Source of the DNA: Parundibacterium terreum
GTDB lineage: Bacteria; Pseudomonadota; Gammaproteobacteria; Burkholderiales; Burkholderiaceae_D
Length of the DNA: 58,615 nucleotides
Direction: 5' to 3'
NCBI RefSeq assembly: GCF_014636315.1
Contig: NZ_BMED01000010.1
Location: 8,397 to 67,011, forward strand
Shown piece after piece: positions 50,394 through 58,615 of this stretch. A program made the position numbers and the translations under genes. The notes below the pieces were generated by a model. That model saw only the letters and a list, made by a program, of their open reading frames with translations, searched no databases and was not told where the DNA came from. Position 1 is the stretch's first letter. Each line of letters starts with the position of its first letter.

Positions 50394-51517
50394 CAGTAGC
50401 CTATATTGCTGAACATGATCGCGAACACCGCATCGGCCAGTATCACCACAGTAATGGAAATGACCACAGAGCTGGTCGTGCCCTGGCCCAGGCTCTCCGT
50501 ATTTGGTTGTATTCGCAGCCCAAACTGGCAGGCCACCAATGCGATTAGGACGCCGAAGGCCACGCCTTTGCCCAGGCCCAGCCAGTAGTTAGCCAGGGGC
50601 ACTGCCTCAGGCAGCTTGTTCCAGAAAAACTGCGGCGACATGCCCAGCTTGGCCTGTGCGGCAAACATGCCGCCCAGCAGCGCCATCGCATCGGTCCAGA
50701 TCACCAGCAGCGGCATGGAAATTGCCAATGCCACAACCTTGGGCATGATCAGCCGATAGCCTTGCGGTATGCCCATCACCGTCATCGCATCCAGTTCTTC
50801 TGTCACGCGCATCACGCCCAGTTGCGCGGTAATCGCCGATCCGGAGCGGCCGGCCACCAGGATCGCGGCCAGCATGGGCCCCAGTTCCCTGATAATGCCC
50901 ATGCCCAGGATATTGACCAGGTATACGTCGCCGCCGAAAGTGCGTAGCTGGTTGGACGACAGATACGAGAGCACCACGCCGATCAGCGCGCCGACCAGTG
51001 CTGTAATGCCCAGCGCCTGGAAGCCGGTGCGGTAGATATTGGCGGAAATTTCCTTCCACGGGCCGCGCAGCGGATGCCGCGCAAACCTCAACAAGTCCAG
51101 CATCAGTTGCCCGAGCAGGCCGATAAAGTCATATAGATGCTCGAAGAAACTCAGCATCACCCTACCCAGCCGCATTACGCGGGTCAGGCGCGGCTTGGGT
51201 TCTCGCGGGATGGACAAGGCGCTGACCTTTTCCAATCCTTTGAACAGATCTTCATGCTCAGGTTTTAGCACCAGATGGGATGGTCGTTTCTTGTCCCACG
51301 CACGCCACAGCATCTGCGCGCCTATCGTATCCAGCGCACTGATCTGCGACAGGTCCCAGTGCAGGTCATGGCGGGACGCGGACTGCTTCAGGCCGGCACT
51401 CAGCTTGGGCATCACGTCCTCTTCCGACATCGTGCAGACCAGCCAGGCACCGGCGAGTACGGCCGATGCCTGGTCCTGGTCGTTCAAGGTAATGGATGGG
51501 GGGCGGTAACGGGGCAT
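50393..51517 (-). CDS. mlaE: Lipid transport permease with fused STAS domain (MlaE-like)
   Basis: The protein, 374 residues from ATG 51517, has an N-terminal STAS-like domain (about residues 10-100, with LHWDLSQISALDTIGAQMLWRAW) and then the MlaE permease core with five or six hydrophobic segments, including GMGIIRELGPMLAAILVAGRSGSAITAQLGVMRVTEELDAM, the family's fingerprint. In E. coli the STAS part is the separate protein MlaB, so here both functions are joined. An upstream TTG at 51562 would add 15 residues. It is the first gene of the operon and divergent from the DUF3667 gene. Confidence 0.92.
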   Translation of the reverse strand: MPRYRPPSITLNDQDQASAVLAGAWLVCTMSEEDVMPKLSAGLKQSASRHDLHWDLSQISALDTIGAQMLWRAWDKKRPSHLVLKPEHEDLFKGLEKVSALSIPREPKPRLTRVMRLGRVMLSFFEHLYDFIGLLGQLMLDLLRFARHPLRGPWKEISANIYRTGFQALGITALVGALIGVVLSYLSSNQLRTFGGDVYLVNILGMGIIRELGPMLAAILVAGRSGSAITAQLGVMRVTEELDAMTVMGIPQGYRLIMPKVVALAISMPLLVIWTDAMALLGGMFAAQAKLGMSPQFFWNKLPEAVPLANYWLGLGKGVAFGVLIALVACQFGLRIQPNTESLGQGTTSSVVISITVVILADAVFAIMFSNIGY

Positions 51518-51678
51518 GTCGCCAGTGTAAGGGAGAAAGTGTTGCCGATGCAATTCTTGCAAATCCCGGCGGCATGCAGGTTTTGTCTGATATTCGCCCC
51601 TTTTTCGTTGGCTTGACTAAAAAACACTTGTATTATCGCAATCTACTCCCTTTTCGGCCCCTTTCCTTGCGAGACCGC

Positions 51679-52713
51679 ATGACTTCCACTGCTACGCCTC
51701 AAATCGATCATCGCGAACACCCTGAGCAATGCGCTGACTCGACTGAAATAGTTCATCGCGAACATCACGGGAATTGTGCCAATTGCGAACATCCTGCTCC
51801 GGAAAATTTTTGTCCCGCCTGCGGACAAAAGACGCATATAGAAACCCCGACCTTATTTGAGTTCATCCATGAGTACCTGCATCACTATGTGGCGCTGGAG
51901 GGAACGCTGACGCGGACGCTATGGACGCTGATCACCGGCCCTGGGCGCTTGACGACGGAGTACATCGCCGGCAGACGGCAGCGCTACATCAAGCCTTTGC
52001 AGCTGTATCTGACGATCAGCTTCATCTTTTTCGTGCTGCTGGGCCTGTTTGGTTCGATAGTGCATGTCATCCCCAATACCGGCGGAGATGAGCAGACGCA
52101 GGCACAGGTTATCATCAAAAATCTGCACCCTGGACCGAGAGCAGCGTCTGGCGCCGACGAGGATAGCGCGCAGGATAAGGCAGAGGCTGCACTGGAACTG
52201 GCGCTGGATAAAAAAGAGCAGGCCAGGGATGCAGCTAAAGACAAGGCAAAGCCCGGCGGACAAATGCTGAGCAGCGACGTTCCCTGGATAAATAACTTCG
52301 GCGCAAGACTGGAACGGCTGAAGGATGAATATATGGCCCACCCGGACGATACTATGGCGCATTTGCAAAAGGAAGGCATGCGCAAGCTGCCTTATGTGGT
52401 CTTTATGCTGATGCCTATCTTCGCCTTTCTGTTAAGGATTACCTATTTCCGCCGTCGCTTTGTCTATGGTGTGCATCTGGTGTTTGTCTTGCATGTGCAC
52501 GCATTTGCGTATCTGCTGTTTTTGCTGAGTCTGCTGCCCTTTGCGCCTGCCGGGCCGCTGGCAACTGTTTTTGTCGTCTACTTTGTGGCAGCCTTACGTA
52601 AAGTATATGGCGGACGCTGGATACCGCAAATCTTGCGCGCGCTGGCATTGTTTATCGTGTACGGCTTATTTGTTGCGTTTGGCCTGCTAGGGCTCGTTAT
52701 CAGCCTGATATAG
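51679..52713 (+). CDS. DUF3667 membrane protein with zinc ribbon
   Basis: The protein is 344 residues from ATG 51679. It opens with a zinc-ribbon pattern (CANC and CPACGQ, residues about 30-55) and the DUF3667 segment FLEFIHEYLHHY-like, GTLTRTLWTLITGPGRLTTEYIAGRRQRYIKP, followed by one hydrophobic helix, a charged Ala/Asp/Lys-rich stretch (about 155-215, probably a coil) and three or four C-terminal membrane helices. Its function is unknown. It is divergent from mlaE with a 161-base gap and convergent with the phosphoethanolamine-transferase-like gene. GAGA lies a few bases before the ATG. Confidence 0.82.
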   Translation: MTSTATPQIDHREHPEQCADSTEIVHREHHGNCANCEHPAPENFCPACGQKTHIETPTLFEFIHEYLHHYVALEGTLTRTLWTLITGPGRLTTEYIAGRRQRYIKPLQLYLTISFIFFVLLGLFGSIVHVIPNTGGDEQTQAQVIIKNLHPGPRAASGADEDSAQDKAEAALELALDKKEQARDAAKDKAKPGGQMLSSDVPWINNFGARLERLKDEYMAHPDDTMAHLQKEGMRKLPYVVFMLMPIFAFLLRITYFRRRFVYGVHLVFVLHVHAFAYLLFLLSLLPFAPAGPLATVFVVYFVAALRKVYGGRWIPQILRALALFIVYGLFVAFGLLGLVISLI

Positions 52714-52745
52714 AGCGCAGGGTGCCGCGAACCTGCGCGGCGTAA

Positions 52746-54659
52746 TTATTTCTCCTGCACCAGCGGTTTTTTCTTGTCTATCACCTCGCGGCAATCGCCT
52801 TTGAATGTGGCGTTGTCGTAATTGCTCCAGCCATAACTGTCCACATAACGGGTATGTGGCTTGAACTGGTCGCTGACGAAACTCCATTGCAGCTTTTCGT
52901 CTGGATAGTGGATGTCGGCCAGGTCCAGCAGTGAGTGGAAGATATTTTCGGTGGATAGGCGGGATTTCCTGTGCGCATAGAGCTGCGCTACCTTGCCGGG
53001 ATAATTGTCCTTATAGATGTCGGAATACCAGACAAAGGCCGGGATATGGAATTCATGCTGCGTGTTATGTCCATGAAAGGCCAGGTTGCAACTGCCGTCA
53101 TACAGGGTTTGCCCATGATCTGACACATACATCATCGCGGTCAATTGCGGTGCAGCCTTCAGGCTGTTGATCACCTCGGACAGCATCCAGTCTACATAGA
53201 GCACCGAGTTGTCATAGCTGTTATTCAGCGCCTGCTTGTTCTTCAGGTCGGTAAACTCCGGATTTTCGACGCCAAACAGTGAGGGTTGCCACTTGTCGTA
53301 GCTCTTGGGGTAGCGGTGGCTATAGTTCCAGTGATTGCCCAGTGTATGCAGCACGATCAGTTTCTTCGGCGCTGGGTCGCGCATCGCATTGTTCATCGGC
53401 TCCAGCAAAATCTGATCATGATTGGAGCTGTTGGTAAACCCGCCCAGGTTCAGGAACTGCGTCACATCGGCTTCCTTGGCGAAGACCGAGATCGGCGTAT
53501 CGAACTGGCCGAAGCTCATCTGGTTGGATAGCCAGAAGGTCTTGAAGCCGGCTTCCTTGAAGGCAGTCAGGAAGGATTTTTCCGAGAAGCCCGCTTTCAG
53601 GCTCATCGTCGCGGGCTTCCTGGAAACGATCACTGGTACCGACAGCCGGGTGGCTGAGACGGCGGTGACCATGTCGGAAAAACTGACCAGATTGCTCTCC
53701 TTGCTCAGCAGGGGATTGGTGTCGCGCGCATAGCCGTTCAGGCTCCAGCGGTCATAGCGGGAAGATTCTCCTATGACGACGACTATCGTTTGTGGGGGCG
53801 CGGCAGCACCGGCGTCATGTGCCTGGAAATTGAAGCTGCTGCTTTTGCCGGCCAGATCGGACAGGTAGGCGCGTTCTTTCCAGAAATCCACGCCGCGTAT
53901 GACCAGGCCAAACGGCCAGGTCCTGGCGAAAGTGTCGTCATCGTAAGGTATGTTGGCCCAATGAGGCAGCTTGGGCAGATACGGAGCTAGCTTGGCCAGC
54001 GCGCGGTCATAGGCGGTGGATGCAGGGGCAGGTTTGCTTGCCGCCACCTTGTGCGATGCGCTGGCGCTGCCGGCCGATTCTTCACTGGCATCGTCTTCGT
54101 CTTCCTCATCGCTGGCGGAGGTGCTGGCCTTTGACACGGAGGCAGTCTTGGCCGGTGCGCTGGCGACGCCGATTTCTCGTCCGTAAAACCAGACTGCGGC
54201 GCCGATAAGATAAGCGCCTATGCACAGCCAGCGCGAATAATGCTTCCAGTTCAATACCCGGCTGCGTCTGGCGATAAATAGAATGCTCCACCACCAGGCC
54301 ACTACGGCGACAGAAACCAGCAGTAGCAGCCATGCCTTATTACCGAGGAATTCCAGCGCCTCCTTGGGGCTGGTTTCCGCAATGATGCCTAAATGATGCG
54401 TGGAGATGCCCTGGCCGAAATACAGGCGTAGGTAGATCTCTGTCGGCACCGCGAAGAAGGCGGGCAGCAGCAGCCAGTGAAACCAGCCGGGCCGCTTGCA
54501 GACTGCCCATAACAATGTCCAGGTAACGGCTTCCATCGCCAACAGGTGATAGGGTTGTGCGACTTCCTGTCCCAATGCCAGTGGCAGGAAGGGGAGTGCG
54601 GAAATCAGCAGGTAGCTGATGACTATATAGAGAGTGCCCGGACGCAGCAGTGATGGCAT
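52746..54659 (-). CDS. Phosphoethanolamine transferase-like enzyme
   Basis: The 637-residue enzyme has five N-terminal membrane helices, then a periplasmic sulfatase-fold domain. Visible are VVIGESSRYDRWSLNGYARDT (GES start of the metal site), SATRLSVPVIVS with the Thr at the nucleophile position and MYVSDHGQTLYDG (Asp-His metal ligands) with a later HGHN. The layout fits EptA/CptA/OpgE-type transferases that add phosphoethanolamine to lipid A, core or glucans. An unusual stretch of about 50 residues rich in Ser, Ala, Asp and Glu links the membrane part and the catalytic domain. ATG 54659 is preferred to TTG 54722. Confidence 0.85.
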   Translation of the reverse strand: MPSLLRPGTLYIVISYLLISALPFLPLALGQEVAQPYHLLAMEAVTWTLLWAVCKRPGWFHWLLLPAFFAVPTEIYLRLYFGQGISTHHLGIIAETSPKEALEFLGNKAWLLLLVSVAVVAWWWSILFIARRSRVLNWKHYSRWLCIGAYLIGAAVWFYGREIGVASAPAKTASVSKASTSASDEEDEDDASEESAGSASASHKVAASKPAPASTAYDRALAKLAPYLPKLPHWANIPYDDDTFARTWPFGLVIRGVDFWKERAYLSDLAGKSSSFNFQAHDAGAAAPPQTIVVVIGESSRYDRWSLNGYARDTNPLLSKESNLVSFSDMVTAVSATRLSVPVIVSRKPATMSLKAGFSEKSFLTAFKEAGFKTFWLSNQMSFGQFDTPISVFAKEADVTQFLNLGGFTNSSNHDQILLEPMNNAMRDPAPKKLIVLHTLGNHWNYSHRYPKSYDKWQPSLFGVENPEFTDLKNKQALNNSYDNSVLYVDWMLSEVINSLKAAPQLTAMMYVSDHGQTLYDGSCNLAFHGHNTQHEFHIPAFVWYSDIYKDNYPGKVAQLYAHRKSRLSTENIFHSLLDLADIHYPDEKLQWSFVSDQFKPHTRYVDSYGWSNYDNATFKGDCREVIDKKKPLVQEK

Positions 54660-55167
54660 TGGCTGTTTCAAGAAAAGTAAGCGGCTGCCAGGACAATGTT
54701 GCCTTAGCGCGAAGGGCAACAATATAAATGATTTACCCGTATATATATAGTCAGGTCAAACCGCGGTCGCCCGAATTGTGTCTTTGTATTAACTTTTTTG
54801 AGTTGAGGCCTGCTATTGCCTGAACCGCAAAAATATCGGACAAATGGGCTTGCAATCATGGGGATTTTTTCTATTCTGAAAGGCCCGGCAGCCTATTCCA
54901 CAGGCAGCAAGAAGCTTGCTGCGGCTAGTAATAAGCATTGACAATCCAGCTTCCCAGGCGTTAAACTTGCGAGTTCTCGATTTTGGGATGGCTATGGCAT
55001 TGCGTTTTTGGATGCAAAAATGCGTCGAAAAACGCCGATTTCATAGCTGAAAATTTGCAGCCGCGCGCAGGATTTATCAGTGCGCGCTAGCGAGAATTAC
55101 CGATTAGTCCCCGGGCAACCGTTTCCGGGTTTGTGTTTTAACGTTGTATTTTGTTGGATTTATAGCG
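54660..55167 (+). promoter_or_regulatory. Upstream and leader region of the str operon
   Basis: No gene is found in these 508 bases between the divergent transferase and rpsL. The plus strand has a perfect -35 element TTGACA (54938-54943), and TAAACT (54962-54967) as -10 after an 18-base spacer. The transcript would carry a leader of nearly 200 bases. Within it, GCGTTTTT (55002-55009) can pair either with 55015-55023 or with 55028-55035, but not both. A CCCGG/CCGGG hairpin at 55110-55129 followed by a T-rich tail lies 38 bases before rpsL. These suggest attenuation. Confidence 0.55.
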
Positions 55168-55551
55168 ATGCCAACCATCAATCAACTGATTCGCCAGCCA
55201 CGTGTTTCTGCACGTGTCAAGAGCAAATCGCCGGCGCTGGAAAACAGCCCGCAAAAACGCGGCGTATGTACCCGTGTTTATACTACAACCCCAAAAAAGC
55301 CTAACTCGGCTTTGCGTAAGGTTGCCAAAGTACGTCTGACCAATGGTTTCGAAGTAATTTCGTACATCGGTGGTGAAGGCCATAACTTGCAAGAACATAG
55401 CGTAGTGTTGCTGCGCGGTGGTCGTGTAAAGGATTTGCCAGGTGTTCGTTACCATATGGTTCGCGGTGCTTTGGATACACAGGGCGTTAAAGACCGTAAG
55501 CAAGCTCGTTCCAAATACGGTGCGAAGCGTGCTAAGGCTGTTAAGAAGTAA
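55168..55551 (+). CDS. rpsL: 30S ribosomal protein S12
   Basis: The 127-residue protein is unmistakable S12 from MPTINQLIRQ to the basic C-terminus. The decoding-site segments TTPKKPNSALRK and GGRVKDLPGVRYH are intact, with the lysines at the positions where streptomycin-resistance changes occur unchanged, so the allele looks wild type. ATG 55168 gives the exact family N-terminus; a TTG 24 bases upstream is ignored. It is the first gene of the str operon. Confidence 0.99.
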   Translation: MPTINQLIRQPRVSARVKSKSPALENSPQKRGVCTRVYTTTPKKPNSALRKVAKVRLTNGFEVISYIGGEGHNLQEHSVVLLRGGRVKDLPGVRYHMVRGALDTQGVKDRKQARSKYGAKRAKAVKK

Positions 55552-55715
55552 TTAATAGTCTTAAAGCAGTCCAAGAAGTCATCTTAAGTAATCTCCGGTA
55601 AAACGGAACAGTGTCGGTCCCGAATGGGCCGAGTAAGTGGCTGGCTATGATGGCCTGCCGCGAGTGCGGGTAAATTTGTTGCCGCGTGCTCAACTGAAGA
55701 TTGAAAGGAATCGAA

Positions 55716-56186
55716 ATGCCACGTCGTCGTGAGGTCCCGAAACGGGATATTCTGCCGGATCCAAAGTTCGGCAATGTAGAAGTTGCAAAATTCGTCAACG
55801 TATTGATGTTGTCCGGCAAGAAGTCTGTTGCTGAAGGCATTATCTACGGTGCGTTTGACCACATCCAGCAAAAATCTGGCAAAGATCCTCTGGAAGTTTT
55901 CGCTGCTGCAATCAGCAACGCAAAACCTCTGGTTGAAGTTAAGTCCCGCCGTGTTGGTGGTGCTAACTACCAGGTGCCTGTTGAAGTTCGTCCAGTTCGT
56001 CGTTTGGCTTTGTCCATGCGTTGGTTGCGCGAAGCCGCTAACAAGCGTAGCGAAAAATCCATGCCACAACGTTTGGGTGGCGAGTTGATGGAAGCCGCTG
56101 AAGGTCGCGGCGGCGCGATGAAGAAACGTGATGAAGTGCATCGTATGGCTGAAGCCAACAAGGCCTTCTCCCACTTCCGCTTCTAA
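55716..56186 (+). CDS. rpsG: 30S ribosomal protein S7
   Basis: S7 starts assembly of the 30S head by binding the 3' domain of 16S rRNA. The 156-residue protein is full length (MPRRREVPKRDILPDPKFG at the start, HRMAEANKAFSHFRF at the end). A clear AAAGGAA precedes the ATG. The 164-base gap from rpsL is longer than in most operons; in E. coli this same gap contains the target of translational repression by S7, and pairing arms are visible here too, but I cannot confirm that target. Confidence 0.99.
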   Translation: MPRRREVPKRDILPDPKFGNVEVAKFVNVLMLSGKKSVAEGIIYGAFDHIQQKSGKDPLEVFAAAISNAKPLVEVKSRRVGGANYQVPVEVRPVRRLALSMRWLREAANKRSEKSMPQRLGGELMEAAEGRGGAMKKRDEVHRMAEANKAFSHFRF

Positions 56187-56314
56187 GAGTAAGAGTGAGA
56201 AATCATTGTGTGCACTCTATGCAATGGTTTCAGCAAGTATTTTGAATCAGGCCGGGCGCGATTTTTACAGAAAATTGCGCTCGGTTTTGTCCATTAAAAG
56301 ATTTAGGATTAGCT

Positions 56315-58420
56315 ATGGCCCGTAAGACCCCCATTGAGCGCTACCGCAATATCGGTATTTCAGCTCATATTGATGCTGGTAAAACAACTACAACTGAGCG
56401 TGTATTGTTCTACACCGGTGTAAACCACAAAATCGGTGAAGTGCATGATGGCGCGGCTACCATGGACTGGATGGAGCAAGAGCAGGAACGTGGTATTACC
56501 ATTACTTCCGCTGCAACGACATGCTTCTGGAAGGGCATGGCGAACAATTTCCCTGAGCATCACATCAACATCATTGATACCCCAGGCCACGTTGACTTCA
56601 CGATTGAAGTTGAACGTTCCATGCGCGTATTGGATGGCGCATGCATGGTTTACTGCGCGGTAGGTGGTGTGCAGCCTCAGTCTGAAACTGTATGGCGTCA
56701 GGCTAACAAGTACAAAGTCCCACGTTTGGCTTTCGTCAACAAGATGGACCGTACTGGCGCGAACTTCTTCAAAGTGTACGAGCAAATGCGCGCACGCTTG
56801 AAAGCCAACCCAATTTTGATGCAAATCCCTATCGGCGCGGAAGAGAACTTCCTGGGCGTGGTCGATCTGGTCAAAATGAAGGCAATCTACTGGGATGACG
56901 CATCCCAGGGTATGAAATTTGACTACCGTGACATTCCTGCAGAACTGGCTGACCAGGCTGCTGAATGGCGCGAAAAAATGGTTGAAGCAGCTGCTGAAGC
57001 CAACGAAGAACTGATGAACAAATACCTGGAAGAAGGCGATTTGTCTGAAGTTGAGATCAAGACAGCAATCCGTGCTCGCACGATCGCTGCTGAAATCGTG
57101 CCTATGCTGTGCGGTACTGCGTTCAAGAACAAGGGCGTACAGGCGATGTTGGACGCGGTTATCGAATACCTGCCGTCACCAGTGGATATTCCACCAGTGT
57201 CCGGCCTGGATGAAGATGACGAGCCAACAACACGTAAAGCAGAAGACACAGAGAAATTCTCTGCGCTGGCATTCAAGATCATGACTGATCCGTTCGTCGG
57301 TCAGCTGATTTTCTTCCGCGTTTATTCCGGCATGGTCAAGTCGGGCGACACAGTGTACAACCCGAACAAGAACAAGAAGGAACGTCTGGGCCGTATTCTG
57401 CAGATGCATGCAAACCAACGTGAAGAGATCAAAGAAGTGCACGCCGGCGACATCGCTGCTGCAGTTGGTCTGAAAGAAGCGACAACAGGCGAAACCCTGT
57501 GCGATCCAGCTTCCATCATCACTCTGGAACGCATGGTTTTCCCAGAGCCAGTTATTTCTCAGGCTGTTGAGCCTAAGACTAAAGCTGACCAGGAAAAAAT
57601 GGGTCTGGCACTGAATCGTCTGGCACAGGAAGATCCTTCTTTCCGCGTTAAGACAGATGAAGAATCCGGTCAGACTATCATCGGCGGTATGGGCGAGTTG
57701 CATCTGGAAATTATCGTTGACCGTATGAAGCGCGAATTCGGCGTTGAAGCGACAGTCGGTAAGCCACAGGTTGCATACCGCGAAACTATTCGCAAAACTT
57801 GCGAAGAGATCGAAGGTAAATTCGTTAAGCAATCCGGTGGTCGCGGTCAGTATGGTCACGTTGTTCTGAAGATCGAACCGCAAGAACCAGGCAAGGGCTT
57901 TGAATTCGTTGACGCGATCAAGGGCGGTACTGTTCCACGTGAATATATCCCTGCGGTAGAAAAAGGCGTTATCGAAACTCTGCAATCCGGCGTATTGGCT
58001 GGCTACCCAGTTGTTGACGTTAAAGTAACTCTGTTCTTCGGTTCTTACCATGACGTCGACTCCAACGAAAACGCATTCCGTATGGCGGGTTCGATGGCGT
58101 TTAAAGATGGTTGCCGTAAAGCTAGCCCAGTTATCCTGGAACCAATGATGGCGGTTGAAGTTGAAACGCCTGAAGACTACGCTGGTACTGTGATGGGCGA
58201 TCTGTCATCACGCCGTGGTATGGTTCAAGGTATGGATGAGATCCCTGGCGGTGGCGGTAAGATCATCAAAGCAGAAGTGCCTTTGTCCGAAATGTTTGGT
58301 TACTCGACTTCCCTGCGTTCCGCAACGCAAGGTCGTGCAACTTACACGATGGAATTCAAGCACTACTCCGAAGCGCCGAAAAATGTTATCGACGCTATCG
58401 TAACTGCAAAAGCTAAGTAA
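56315..58420 (+). CDS. fusA: Elongation factor G
   Basis: EF-G drives GTP-dependent translocation and ribosome recycling. The 701-residue protein has all GTPase motifs: AHIDAGKT at residues 17-24, RGITI, DTPGHVDF and NKMDRTGA, then domains II to V ending in YTMEFKHYSEAP. Length is normal for the main bacterial EF-G. It lies 128 bases behind rpsG in the str operon and is followed by a stem-loop and tuf. No second EF-G is seen in the window. Confidence 0.99.
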   Translation: MARKTPIERYRNIGISAHIDAGKTTTTERVLFYTGVNHKIGEVHDGAATMDWMEQEQERGITITSAATTCFWKGMANNFPEHHINIIDTPGHVDFTIEVERSMRVLDGACMVYCAVGGVQPQSETVWRQANKYKVPRLAFVNKMDRTGANFFKVYEQMRARLKANPILMQIPIGAEENFLGVVDLVKMKAIYWDDASQGMKFDYRDIPAELADQAAEWREKMVEAAAEANEELMNKYLEEGDLSEVEIKTAIRARTIAAEIVPMLCGTAFKNKGVQAMLDAVIEYLPSPVDIPPVSGLDEDDEPTTRKAEDTEKFSALAFKIMTDPFVGQLIFFRVYSGMVKSGDTVYNPNKNKKERLGRILQMHANQREEIKEVHAGDIAAAVGLKEATTGETLCDPASIITLERMVFPEPVISQAVEPKTKADQEKMGLALNRLAQEDPSFRVKTDEESGQTIIGGMGELHLEIIVDRMKREFGVEATVGKPQVAYRETIRKTCEEIEGKFVKQSGGRGQYGHVVLKIEPQEPGKGFEFVDAIKGGTVPREYIPAVEKGVIETLQSGVLAGYPVVDVKVTLFFGSYHDVDSNENAFRMAGSMAFKDGCRKASPVILEPMMAVEVETPEDYAGTVMGDLSSRRGMVQGMDEIPGGGGKIIKAEVPLSEMFGYSTSLRSATQGRATYTMEFKHYSEAPKNVIDAIVTAKAK

Positions 58421-58429
58421 GAATCAAGG

Positions 58430-58457
58430 GCTCACCCCATGTCGGGGTGAGCTTTCT
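58430..58457 (+). terminator. Hairpin between fusA and tuf
   Basis: A perfect 9-bp stem (GCTCACCCC, 58430-58438, with GGGGTGAGC, 58444-58452) and a short TTTCT tail lie 9 bases after fusA. It may reduce read-through into tuf or protect the 3' end of the upstream message; the short T run argues against full termination. Confidence 0.7.
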
Positions 58458-58492
58458 ATGTTGATAATCGTTCTTTTTGAAGGAAGAATAAA

Positions 58493-58615
58493 ATGGCAAA
58501 AGGTAAGTTCGAACGCACCAAGCCGCACGTGAACGTGGGCACAATTGGTCACGTAGATCATGGTAAAACCACATTGACAGCAGCGATCGCGACAGTATTG
58601 TCCAAGAAGTTTGGC
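58493..58615 (+). CDS. tuf: Elongation factor Tu (3' partial)
   Basis: The first 41 codons of EF-Tu are present, including the P-loop GHVDHGKT at residues 19-26. A strong AAGGAAG ribosome binding site lies 5-11 bases before the ATG. The window ends inside the gene. Its position after fusA is the standard one; whether a second tuf copy exists elsewhere is not known from this window. Confidence 0.98.
   Translation, partial: MAKGKFERTKPHVNVGTIGHVDHGKTTLTAAIATVLSKKFG

Noticed and set aside
57176..58051. 291-codon minus-strand frame inside fusA
   Set aside because: Antisense shadow of the strongly conserved EF-G gene.
1..58615. CRISPR arrays, tRNA or rRNA genes
   Set aside because: No regularly spaced direct repeats of CRISPR type and no clover-leaf with GGTTCGA-type T loop were noticed by eye; a tRNAscan or Infernal run would be decisive.

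Overview
The window is one contiguous stretch of bacterial chromosome, most likely from a betaproteobacterium of the Burkholderiales, with an Oxalobacteraceae (Herminiimonas/Janthinobacterium-like) flavour. This rests on gene content and order: CoaX (Bvg accessory factor type) beside BirA and a SPOR protein, a lipA-lipB-DUF493-Dat-PBP5 cluster, a DUF2917 gene divergent from a LysR gene, and an Mla-type MCE operon whose permease carries a fused STAS domain. The genus is an inference. No plasmid, phage, transposase, CRISPR, rRNA or tRNA gene was recognised.

Layout. 1-4.2 kb: rpoC (5' end outside the window) and its terminator. 4.3-6.6 kb: birA, coaX and a membrane SPOR protein. 6.6-8.1 kb: low-density region with a very Q/N-rich 76-residue protein and a secreted Cache-domain protein. 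8.1-11.8 kb: an IclR-type regulator followed by hutG-hutF-hutD, the lower branch of histidine degradation. 11.8-14.6 kb: a NIPSNAP protein, a flavin-reductase-like protein, an alpha/beta hydrolase and a PhyH-type dioxygenase, then a multi-hairpin repeat. 14.9-17.4 kb: lysA divergent from an Lrp/AsnC regulator, then a TlpA-like thioredoxin. 17.5-23.4 kb: a complete tripartite RND efflux operon on the minus strand. 23.8-27.9 kb: TPR lipid-free periplasmic protein, a DUF4239-like membrane protein and a Gcr-type membrane protein (often called a recombinase). 28.0-31.7 kb: a CNNM/CBS protein, then a sulfur module (dithiol ArsR-type repressor, two YeeE/YedE half-transporters, TauE/SafE exporter). 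31.8-37.4 kb: a secreted unknown protein, fadE and a large acetyl-CoA hydrolase/CoA-transferase. 37.5-39.2 kb: argS. 39.3-39.6 kb: a 266-bp compound palindrome. 39.6-46.4 kb: lipA-lipB, DUF2917/LysR, DUF493, D-amino acid transaminase, a D,D-carboxypeptidase, a small hydrolase and a 2Fe-2S ferredoxin. 46.6-51.5 kb: VanZ-like protein and an Mla-type lipid transport operon. 51.6-54.7 kb: DUF3667 and a phosphoethanolamine-transferase-like enzyme. 54.7-58.6 kb: the str operon rpsL-rpsG-fusA-tuf (tuf cut by the window end).

How it fits together. Two highly expressed information-processing blocks (rpoC and the str operon) bracket about 51 kb of mostly envelope and metabolism genes. The envelope theme is strong: lipid trafficking (mlaEFD and lipoprotein), peptidoglycan (PBP5-like, D-amino acid transaminase), lipid A/core modification (EptA-like), efflux (RND), SPOR. 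Cofactor synthesis is the second theme (biotin ligation, pantothenate phosphorylation, lipoate).

The most unusual features are non-coding. Two intergenic compound palindromes (39317-39582 and 47862-47961) share internal strand motifs although their pairing arms differ, which suggests a dispersed structured DNA or RNA element. A third, unrelated multi-hairpin block lies at 14641-14824. The rpsL leader contains mutually exclusive hairpins followed by an attenuator-like stem. lysA and argS both look like the enterobacterial forms of these enzymes rather than the form I expect in this group.
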